From Ampullaceana balthica (lineage: Eukaryota > Mollusca > Gastropoda > Lymnaeidae): a stretch of 64,000 bases of DNA. Each line of letters begins with the position of its first letter. The stretch's first letter is position 1. The notes under the pieces were generated by a model. It was not told the DNA's origin. It did not search any database and saw nothing but the letters and a program-made list of their open reading frames with translations. Positions 43,201 to 55,200 of the stretch are shown here, piece by piece. The stretch spans positions 231,905 to 295,904 of the forward strand of contig CALYLW010000067.1 in the NCBI GenBank assembly GCA_944989445.1, written 5' to 3'. The position numbers and the translations under genes were made by a program.

Positions 43201-46200
43201 TTGGTCTAAAAACTCCTGTTAAAATATAAATAAGAGAAAGTTATTGCTGCTGCTTTGAATCATTTAGACTTGAACTCAACCTAAAGTTAAAACAAAATTT
43301 CATATCTTCTTACCTGATACAGACGATCCTTCTATACAGAAGATTTACATTATACCTATTGAGCTGGGTCTGATATGTTTTAGTCAAGAATTACTACATG
43401 TCTTTTATTTCTGATTATAATGCCTGGTTGTGTTTACATAAAATATCCTGAAAATTATCATCTTAAGAATGATCTCTTACAAAGGTATCCATGAACTTTG
43501 ATAGTTGTTGTTTTCTGAAAGTCTGGCCAGCTCAGGTCCATGGTGGTTGTAGTGGGATGAAGCTGTCAGCTGATTGTCTTCAATTATTCTCTCGTTTTGT
43601 AATCCCATTTTCTTGCTGCACACTGCAATGCAGGTTTGGTTTTAATTAGCCAGAATTCTATTTTATTTAGACAGGTCTTCTTGACAATATTTTATATTTT
43701 AAAAAAAAATAATTCACCAACTTTAAAATTTAACTCGTTGTTTAATCAGAATTAAAATATTTATTATTAAATTAATTTGTCTTTGAATGTTCTGAAAAAC
43801 ATTGAGATGAGGAAAACTCTATTTTTGTTTTCCAAATATCAACCAAAACCAAAGATGACAAAAACGGTAATATTAAGATATTTGAAAATAGAGGGAAAAA
43901 ATACAACAGAGTACAAGAACTAACATGTCTAAGAATGTATCAATGATACTTGAATCACATTAAGTTATGGTCGCTATGTCAACAATAGTTTTGGTAAATA
44001 TCAATGGATACAATATGTCCAAATTATGTGGAACAGTACTTTTCCTTTCTAATAAACAAATTATTTATAAACGAAAATGACTTACTGGGGACACCATACG
44101 TTATGAACAATGGAGGTGAGACTGTTGGGCTTGCTGTTGATACACCAGGAGCTGCAGTGGTTAGAATTGGTGCCTCTGTGTAGAATGGCACAAGTGGACG
44201 AGATGTTGGCACAGATGAAGAGAAGCAGCCAATGTAGTTAAGTCTCAAGCCTGGACCATTGGGTGACCAGGTCAGTGGTTCAACTCGGATAAATTTAGCA
44301 ACGATGACCTTGAAGATATATTATTTGAAATCATATCAAGTATGAACCAGGAAACAGACACCAAAGCATTAAAAAAAATTGTGTACAATCCTTTCACTAA
44401 TTATACATTTCTTATCCTCATTAAAATGGTATTAATTCATTGAAGTTTTAAGAATATTTATTAAAAAACAGAAGTTCCCATTAATTTCAGGAATATGTAG
44501 GACAAAGTACTGGGTTTATTCTAGTTTACCCTAGATTTAATTGTTTATTTGTAATTTGTTTTATTTAATTACTGAAGTCTAGATTTTAGCTATTACAATT
44601 ACAGAAAATTTAGAAAGTTTCTTGCACGTGAGAATAATTTTGATAATGCAAAAATGTTTGACACAAAAAATATTGTCTCACATTAGAGAAATAGTTCCTT
44701 CTGATTGAATCCTTGTCAAAGTTCCCGGTGAACACCATAACATCCCCATCAGTGTCACGCACTGGATAAAATGTCAAACCGTCCATGCTGGAGCTCACAG
44801 TGAAACTTGAGACCCATCTCTCAGTATTGGGACTTCCCTGTGTGAGAACCCCTGACAGGTTCTGGGGTGTCAGGAATTCGACTTGATGCCACTGATACTT
44901 GTCAGCATAGCTAAGGACACAATAAATCTGATTCTAAACATTAACAACAAAAAATAAAGCATTACAAAATTAACAAATTTATTACAAAATATTTTTTAGA
45001 CAACACAATTTAAAGTTTCTTTATTGAGCAATTTTATGAACAATTATAAGATAAAAATATTTTATAATTAAATTTTAAGGCCAAATTAATACATTGCATA
45101 CGCAGGAATCCATGATGACAGAGTGTTTTCAAGTCTCCCTTCTGCTGCTGTGGTTTGAGGGCCATAATGACTAGATGATGTGAGTTGACTGTTTGGTACC
45201 ATGGAGGGGCGATCTACATTCAAGGGCACATTACAAACTGTGTCTGTTGATAGAAAATATTGGTGAAGAGATCAAGTTTCTTTAAAAAATTTACACTTTG
45301 GAGGTTTTTTACTTGACTAAATAGGTTTTGTGTGACATGACAGTGAAATATCAACAATTTAATCCACAAATTAAATCCATGACTTTGTTTACCTGGGATC
45401 AGCAAGAAAGGGGTGGGGGGAGTCTCGGTGGACTGTCCTGGTGGTAGGGGGGTCGGCTCTGGGGTCTTACATTCCAACAAATTAAACCTCAAAGCTACTG
45501 AACCCTGGGACTGGACTGGGCGGATCTGGACGTATCTCGCTACAACAGAAGGAAAGCTGTTGGTCACTGGGGTGTACTGGTCAGTGTTGCCATTGAACAC
45601 AATGGGGTTGTTTGAACTGTCCTTGACAGGTTGGAAGTTGATGCCATCAGTACTGTAGTAGACTGTGTACTTGGTGACCCAGGATGGCTGGTTGGCACTG
45701 CCTTGTGTGATAACAGCAGAGACCGCATGTTGTATGAGCAGATCAACTTGGATGTAAGAACTCAGGTCTGAAGTACTGCAAGACATTTGAAGAACTTATA
45801 GGAGAATGTGCTTTGGTGTCATTTAATTATCCACTTTCAGATTTTAAAAACAAAATTTAGATTGCACTCATACAAACAATATACTTTTTTTGCATTATAA
45901 AAAGTAACTAACTTTAATTAATCTTTAAAAAAAACAATTTTAAAAAAAAGTCAAGAAGTCCTTAGATAAACATCTAAAATTTCTTATATGAAATTAATTT
46001 TAGAAAAGTAACGCAAATTGTTTCTTATTAATGTTCATTTGATTTTCATGTAGCTGTTAAAATGTTTCCACTCGTTTGATACACACCTAGGGGACCAACC
46101 ACCAGCCCATGAGCCATCTTTATAAGTTCCAAGCCTGCCTCTGGTTGGCCCATGGAATTGATCCAAGGAGGAAGATGAAGTCAGCTGCTTGTCATTTATG

Positions 46201-49200
46201 ATATGAGAGTCTGTAATTCTCAGCGATACATCACAAACTGATACAGTAAAAAATGAGAGAATTATAATTAATATTAACATTATTCAGAAAGATCAAATAA
46301 GGACTTAAACTATAAGATAATGAAAAGATTTGGATCAGTCAAAGAGTTACATTCTTTTACCTTGATTTGGAGTTGCGGTTGGAGCCAGTGTCTGACCAAT
46401 GCCAGGAGTTGGTGTGGGACCAGTGACCGATGTTATAAGTGTGGGAACCTTTGGGTGGGGCTCATCGGGCTTGCATCCCACGACATCAAACCTGAGGCCG
46501 ACCCCACCTGGACCTGATGTTACAGGGACAATCCTGATGTACTGGGCGATGATCTCACGGTTCAGGAGGTTCCTGACTGGCGTGTTGTTGTCGGTGTTGC
46601 CATAAAAGAGATAAGGCGTCTGGTCACCTGGGTGCTCTGTGTAGGGGATGAAATCTATGCCATTTATACTGTAGTAGATGTTGAACTTTTCCACCCAACG
46701 TTGTTGGTCTGGACTGCCTTGTGTTACAACTCCAGACAAGAGTTTGGGCTCATTGAATTTCACTGTGATCCATTGGTTGGTGCCAGGGCTGTGGAAGAAA
46801 AATAGATATTAAAATCTTGAGGAATTGTGAGAAAGAGTAGAAACAGAATACCATAACCTTGTTGTTATAATATTTTGTTAGTATATTTGCAAAAAGTGGA
46901 GGTGCTTTCGACTGACCCAGGTATCCATGATCCACCGGATGTGTTTGTTTTGGTGTTGTAAAGTCTGCCATCAACTGCTGTGTGGATGGTGTCCAGGCTA
47001 GAGGATGATGTCAGCTGCTGGTTTGTCACAATGTAATGGTCAGTCAATCCCATGGGGATCAGGCAGACTAGAGAAAAAATATTATGATAATTATATTTAT
47101 GTGAAAAATAGCATGATAAAAAAATTACTTAACATAAAAAAAATTAAGTTATTTTTATTTTAGTATACCAACTTAATTATTTTGTTAACATAAAAGAATG
47201 GAAGGTGCATAAATATATAAATAAAAAATATAAATATATAAAATGATTTTATTTAAATGTGCTAAGACTAAAGTAAAATAGTATTTCTAAACAATTTTCA
47301 ACAATGCCATAACTTCTAATATGGTAAGTGAAATTATTAAATTAATTCCACATTCCCTTTTTCTCGCACTTAGTTGGTTATTTAAATACAGTAGAACCCG
47401 GTTAAGTTGTGTGCCTAGGGGTATGCCAAAAGGCGTCGAGCTAACCCATGATCGAGTTAAACGAAAACCAATTTGGCACCAAAATATTAACATGTGCTTG
47501 AAATTTCCTATGTACATGATGTGCGTGAATTAGTGATGGGAGGATTAATTGTAGTCGTATCGGAATGTCGGGACTCTAATATATCTTCACTCTTTCCTAA
47601 GGTTGTTAAGACCATTCATTTTTAAGGACCGTTTAAATATAACCTATTGTTGAGTTAGCACTGCTTTTTTTCCCTAGTACATAACGAATTCAGCTACTCC
47701 TGCCCGCCACGCCGTGCGTGGCGGGTCCGCTGGTGACATAGATTTTTCTCTCTTGCGCGCTCTCAGTTAACATTAGTTCTTTGTTTTTTTAAAATGGGGC
47801 TTGATATTTGTTACAGTTTCTGAGTTAGCAGTGATTCCCAGATTGAGTGATACTGTGCCCTGGAAGGCACTTGCATGACTTTCCTTACAAGCTACACTAA
47901 TAAATAACCCGCCCCATGTAACCTACACATCGCTCATTGTCCACGAACCATTCTCTTCCAAACCATCTTCCTTGGGTCCGTCCCCTCAGCTTACAATGGA
48001 CTCAGAATTCCTTCAGTAACTTGATGCTAATCGGACTAACCATCAACAACAATGGTGTGGGAGATTGAGAGTGGGGGTAAGTAAACTGTCTGTAGTCTGT
48101 TATATTATATATCCTAAAATCTGGGGAGCCTTGTTTACAGTAAGCACCCTATGATTTTGGTATCGTCCCATCACTAGCGTTAAAAAATGAGAATGTACAT
48201 GCACGTGTTTTTGGAGTTTTTTTTTAACACAACAGCATTGCCGATATTTGTTTGATGAAGCGATCGGCATGCTATAAAAATGTACATACATGTTTGCTAA
48301 CAACAAAAGACATATGGGCACCAAGTAACAGCAGAAATTTACCAATATAAAATAAAAACCACCGTCGATTCTCGATACAAACCTTTATTTTATTTTCTAA
48401 AGATATTCGTTTATCTTAAAAAATAAAATGATTAATGCATCAGAAAATTTAATAATAATATAGGGGACGCGGTGGTCGAGTGGCAGCGCACTCGACTGGC
48501 GTACCGATGGTCACGGGTTCGAATCCAGGTAAAGGCACAGATTGTTCCCGGGGCCTAGGGCGTCCCTGAGTCACCCAGCTCCGAATGGGTACCTAACACT
48601 AGTTAGGCGGCTGGGTAATGCGTGGAACCCACAAAGCCGTGGCATGTGAACGCTGCTTCACTTGCCAACAGATCATCTGTCATGGTCTGTGGACGCAATT
48701 ATCTTCTGCATAGAAGGAGCGTCTGTATAGATAAGATAAGATAAGAAGAACATGCACTGCAAAATAATGACAACTAAAGACCAATAACGCGATTTTTGAG
48801 CACCTCGGGTGAATATATACTCAATAGAGACACGTCAAACTAATTTACACACACAGATAAAAGTGAAACCAAATAAAAACATCCGGTAATTTTAATTGAA
48901 ATCTCCTAAAATTACACTATAGCCGGAAGTCTCGAGGAAAGTGTGATTTTGATCCTATTTTTAACTATAAATGCGAGAGTGCGTTGCTATCCAAACAGAC
49001 GGGGATCGAGATAACCAACGTAAAGTTGCAAATTTGGCCCTCTTGTGTGCTCGAGGTATTAGGGGTCGGCCACTTAAAAGAATCGAATTAACCGATGAGA
49101 AAATTCTAAGACGAAGAGAGAATTTGGCTGTTCCAATAAAAAACGTCGACTTAATAGGGTTGGCCAGTTAACCATGGTCGAGTTAAATGAGTTCTACTGT

Positions 49201-52200
49201 CATCTACTGTCATCTACTGTCATCTAATCATAAATATTTAAGAGCTTGAAAAGGAAATATTGTTTAAAGTTGGCTTTTGTTTGTTACTGACCCAAGGGCT
49301 GGGGAGTGAAGGGAACATCTGGTGTTGGTGATAGAGTTGATGGCCTTGTCTGTCCAGACGCCAGACTTGGGGCTGAAGTGTCAACCCTCTTGGTGGTTGA
49401 AACCGTTGGGTACAGGGTTGGACGAGTGACGATATTTGGAGGAATCTGTGATGTTGGGTTGCAGCCAAGTACATCAAACCTGAAAATAGTCATCTGTGAT
49501 TTAGCCAAACCCAGCTGTGTCTTTTTTCATCATTTGGTGCGTTCTCAAACATTGCATGCTAATTATTTTTTAACTTACACCTTTCAAAGTCATAAAATAT
49601 GAAGTTATGAAATAAAGTAAAACTAACCTCAAAGCATATCCCAAGTGGCTACCGATGGGGACGATGCGGATGTACTTAGCAAACACATTACGGACAAAGA
49701 AATTTGTCACCGGTGTGTTAGTGTCTGTGTTCGCTGTGAAAACTTTAGGCACTCCATCTTGTTTGTCAGAGTATGGGTAAAAGTCTCGGCCATCGAGACT
49801 CAGGAAAACTTCATATTCAGTGACCCATTTTTCTTCATGTCCTTCACCTTGTGTTACAACACCTGACAGGTATTTCAGTTCGCCAAAGTTCACCTGGATG
49901 TAAGGGGTTTCATCCGTGTTCCTGTTAATAAAGATTCAAGTAAACCTCATTTAAAATAGGTTGGAGTGTTATTAAAGTTTCATTATATTGTCCCATTTAT
50001 ATATTGTTCTCAATGAAACTTAAATAAGAAGAGGTTTCAAACAGTTTAATAAGAAATTTGTTCTGCTTAAATCTAAAAGCTTACGAAGGAATCCATGATC
50101 CTTGGTAGTTGTACTCTGAGAGTCTGGCCAGCCAGGGTTCGTGTTTACTGATATTTGATGATGACGTTATCTGGGAGTCTTGAATTATCCCCTGGTTTTG
50201 CAATCCCATTTCTTTCGTGCAGACTGCCATGGAAAATAAAATAATCTTCAGGCATCTCTTAGGTAATTTATAAAACATTTACCATTTTTAAAATGTACAG
50301 TACTTTGAATTATTTAGTCACAAAAAATTAACAGACACTAACCATTCATACCAAAAAACTGGCAACATGAAGAAATTTAACATTTAAGCACGCATTAAAG
50401 AAACTTATAAGAAAAATTTGAAGAACTTTTTTAATATAAGCCTGTTTTTAAAGATCAGAGCACAAGCATGCTGGACTAGAATGGACAGTTAGCACCGTAG
50501 AAGAGAGCCATCAGCATCATTAAGCAATTTTTTATACTTTGTTGTTGATTGATTTTTGTAGACGACTTACCTGGCTCATACAGTGGAACTGGTGTTGGTA
50601 TGGAAGACACAGAGGGATTGAAAGTCGTGGCTATCTGTCCTCCAGTGGGCAGGGGTGGTGCTTCAGTGTAAAATGGCACAGGTACATGAGGAGTTGGAAC
50701 AGAGCCCAAAAAGCAGCCGATGTAGTTGATTCTCAAACCTGGACCATTGGGTGACCAGGTTACAGGCTCAAAACGAATATATCGTGCCACAACAATCTGA
50801 AATAGAGCCATTATTTACTCTTATTATTGTCATGTTGTTTTTAATCCAATAAAAATCATAATCAATAAATCAATAGTAATCTTTATGTTTACATAAATAA
50901 TAATCCAAATGATATATCAATAATAATCCAAATGATTAGATAAATTATAATCCAAGTGATTAGACCAATAGTTATCCAAGTGATTTTATTTCAAAAAAAA
51001 TTTCAGAAAAACAATGAACAAATAAAAATACCCAGCATCAAGAAAGGCTTTCAGAAATCTTCAATCAGTCTCACAGTTATGTCCTGCATGCTCAGTTACT
51101 TGGTTATGACATGTTTTTTTCAATGCCATTTAGGTCAACCACAAGACCCAGGAGCTGCAAAGTCTCCTTAGACTTTTTATAATGAAGTATTTACAGTCTG
51201 AATCATTTTAAGAGAGTTGACCAACTATGACATAATGCTGATAGCCCTTATTTAAATGGTGGGACATCTAAAAGCAAAGCTTACATGTGGGAAGTAGTTT
51301 CTTCTGATCGAGTCACTGTCGGCATTTCCATTGAAGATGATGATATTTCCATCATCGCCCCGAAGAGGGTAAAAAGTCAGACCATCAGTGCTGGTACTTA
51401 TTTTGTATGTTGACACCCATCTCTCAGCATCAGGACTGCCCTGTGTGAGAACACCTGACAGGTTCTGGGGTGTTAGGAAGTCTACTTGGTGCCACTGGTA
51501 TTTATCTGAAACTCTGTGGAAAACAATAATTATGATACTAGAATATATTATGTGAATTTTAGAAAAGCTGAAAACTCATAATTATATTTCTTAAAACACT
51601 TCCCGTAAATCAAATAAATTTAACTAAAAGATTTTTCTAATTTAAAAATATGTTAACCTTGGTATGTCAAAATTTCAAGTAAAGTGAAACTGATGATAGA
51701 AATATAAACATCACATATTTTAATGTAAAATTTAAGAAATATCTTTGGAAAGTAAATATTTACGCTGGAACCCAAGATGATAATTGATTTTCTAGTCTTC
51801 CGTTTGCAGCTGTTGTAAAAGGACCATAATTGCTAGATGACGTAAGTTGAATATCTGGTATAAGTGATGGACGATCTACATTCATAGGAATGTTGCAGAT
51901 GTATTCTAAAAGAAAATAGCAAAATAAAAGTATTAGAATTGAGTGAAAATGATAAGTTTATTAAAATTAAATAACATTGCTTTTATTCTTTTTGTACCAT
52001 TAAAAAAACATATCAATTTCTTATACAAGTACATGTAAATGTAATATTAATGCTTTTTTTTTAGTATCCCACAAAAGACTCATAAGAAAAATAATGAAAT
52101 CACTCAGTACTCAATAGTAGGCTCAGCATCGTTAACTTAATAAGAAAATACTTATATTCTTTTTAAATACTTTTTTTAAAGACATTTTACTCATGGAAAA

Positions 52201-55200
52201 AACTACCTGGAGAGTGGAAAAACGGAGTAGGAGGGTGCAATGTGCTTCCATATGGTCCCACTTCTGGTGCCCTTGTTGTAACTCCATGAATATTAGGAGC
52301 TAAAGTTGTGAGTAGGAGGTGTGGCAGAGGAGATGGAGATGTGACCTTGCATCCTAGTAAGTCAAATCTAAGGGCTATTGAAGTGTGTGAGTCAGTGGGT
52401 CGAATCTGGACATATCTTGCAATTATAGTTGGGAAGAAATTGCTGACTGGGTTGTACTGGTCAGTGTTGCCATTGAACACAATCGGGTTGCTTGAACTGT
52501 CCTTGACAGGTTGGAAATTGAGGCCATCATTACTGTAGTAGACTGTGTACTTGGTGACCCAGGAGGGTTGGTTGGCACTGCCTTGGGTTCTTACTCCAGA
52601 GATAGGATATGGTGATAGGAAATCTACTTGGATATAAGGTGTCTGGTCGGTTTGACTGGAAAACGTTTTTAAAATTTTAAGTTTATTATGATAAGTAAGT
52701 ACACACAAAAATTGTGAACGTAAAATATTATTCAATATTCAAATTATTTTCGTAAATTAAATGGTGAATTTTTTAAAAGTACTTTTCAAAAATATTTAGT
52801 CTGTTGTTTCAGAATAAGCTAATTCTTTTAAAAAATATCAAAACAATTTTCCCTCTAAAAGTTTTGAAGCATGTATTTAATATTCTATAAAAAATTATAT
52901 CTTACAAAACTAAGTGTTGAAATCAATAACAGGTGGGCTTGATTTTTTAAAATTTTTATAATTGGGTATACTATGAAAAAGCTATTAATAGGTTAACACA
53001 ATTTAAAAACAAATGAATGAATGGGGTTGGGGTAAAGAGTAAATATGTGTTAACACATTCGAATGACAAATTAAAAACTCAAATATTTTAACCCACCTGG
53101 GTGACCAGCCACCTGCTAGAAGGCCATTTTCATATATCTCCAGCCTGCCTCTGGTGGGTCCATGGTTGCCATCTAGAGATGAGGAGGCGGTCAGCTGGTT
53201 GCTTCCAATGATCAATGGGTTGCTGACACCCATGGGGATGTCACAAACTGGGGGATATACAAATTATACATGTAACTCATATTTCTTTTAAATATTAATT
53301 TTTGTTGTTAAAATCATGTATTTAAAATTGTATTTGGATGAGATATGAAATTTTAAACCATTTCATAAGACCTTATTTTTTATTTTCAAAATATGGAAGT
53401 AAAATTGTTATATTCATTAAATTGACAGTCACATAGATGTAATTAAAAACATTCAATAGCTGTGAGCTCTATTTGTTGGAAAATGTTGTTTGTGATGTAA
53501 AATTCCAATAAACCAACCTGTATTTGGTGCCAATGTTGGTTGGCCAGTTGGACCTGTATTTGGTGCCAATGTTGGTTGGCCAGGTGGACCTGTATTTGGT
53601 GGCAATGTTGGTTGGCCAGTTGGACCTGTATTTGGTGCCAATGTTGGTTGTGTAGTGTGATTCAAATAAACCAACTGTATTTGGTGCCAATGTTGGTTGT
53701 ATAGTGTAATTAAAATAGAACAACCTGTATTTGGTGCCAATGTTGGTTGTGTAGTGTGATTCAAATAAATCAACCTGTATTTGGTGCCAATGTTGGTTGG
53801 CCAGTTGGACCTGTATTTGGTGCCAATGTTGGTTGTGTAGTGTGATTCAAATAAACCAACCTGTATTTGGTGCCAATGTTGGTTGTGTAGTGTGATTCAA
53901 ATAAACCAACCTGTATTTGGTGCCAATGTTGGTTGTGTAGTGTGATTCAAATAAACCAACCTGTATTTGGTGCCAATGTTGGTTGTGTAGTGTGATTCAA
54001 ATAAACCAACCTGTATTTGGTGCCAATGTTGTTTGTGTAGTGTGATTCAAATAAACCAACCTGTATTTGGTGCCAATGTTGGTTGTGTAGTGTGATTCAA
54101 ATAAACCAACCTGTATTTGGTGCCAATGTGGTTGACCAGTTGGACCTGTATTTGGTGCCAATGTTGGTTGTATAGTGTGATTCAAATAAACCAACCTGTA
54201 TTTGGTGCCAATGTTGGTTGGCCAGTTGGCCCTGTGCCTATGGTAGGTGTGGGGCCTGAGATCAGAGATGGTGGTGTAGGAATATCACCACTAAGTTCAT
54301 CAGGCTTGCATCCCATGACATCAAACCTCAGACCAGCGCCGCCAGGAGCCGTCACAACCGGCACAATCCTGATGTACTGGGCGATGATCTCACGGTTCAG
54401 GAGGTTCTTGACTGGCGTGCTGTTGTCATTGTTGCCAGAGAAGAGATAAGGCATCTGGTCACCTGGGTGCTCTGTGTAGGGGATGAAATCTATGCCATTT
54501 ACACTGTAGTAGATGTTGAACTTTTCCACCCAACGTTGTTGGTCTGGACTGCCTTGTGTTACAACTCCAGACAAGAGTTTGGGTTCATTGAATTTCACTG
54601 TGATCCATTGGTTAGTGCCAGGGCTGTTGAAGAAAAATAGGTATTAAAATCTTGAGGAATTGTGAGAAAGAGTAGAAACAGTATACCATAACCTTGTTGT
54701 TATATTATTTTGTTAGTATATTTACAAAAAGTTGAGGGGCTTTCGACTCACCCAGGTATCCATGATCCACCGGATGTGTTGGTCTTGGTGTTGTAAAGTC
54801 TGCCATCGGCTGCTGTGTGGATGGTGTCCAGGTTGGAGGATGATGTCAGCTGGTCATTTCTAACAATGTAATGGTTAGTCAGGCCCATGGGGATGAGACA
54901 CTCTGCCAAAAATAATGTCAAAGTTTTGTATGAAAATATTTAGCAGACTTTTTTTTCAACTAGTAACTTAAATTTACATTATAAAATAAAAAACTACAGC
55001 TGTTTATAATCAGTATTACGAACTAGATTTAATTTCACGTTTAATTTCTGACCTAAAACCTGGTGGGGTATAATATAGATTTAATTTCATGTTTAATTTC
55101 TGACCTAACACTTGGCGGGGTATAGTAACTCCAGGAGTAGGAGTTGGAACTCTGGTCTGGCCAGATGGTAGAGGTGGCTCTTGGGTGCTGGCTGTTGTTG

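Larger units (their letters stand above)
47389..49199. mobile_element. pogo/Tigger-like DNA transposon remnant
   Basis: Left end, after TA: CAGTAGAACCCGGTTAAG. The right end reads as the reverse complement (GTTAACTGG...CTACTG) and both sides carry 'tcgagttaaa' subterminal copies. CAGTAGAAC termini are characteristic of pogo/Tigger elements. No intact transposase is visible. The right boundary is blurred by three tandem 'tcatctactg' copies. A SINE is nested inside. Confidence 0.65.

Noticed and set aside
48463..48535. Possible functional tRNA gene
   Set aside because: A and B boxes are present, but it continues into a SINE body and tail and the cloverleaf is incomplete.
48971..49171. Plus-strand 66-codon frame as a small gene
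   Set aside because: It lies in the right arm of the pogo-like remnant and has no recognisable domain.
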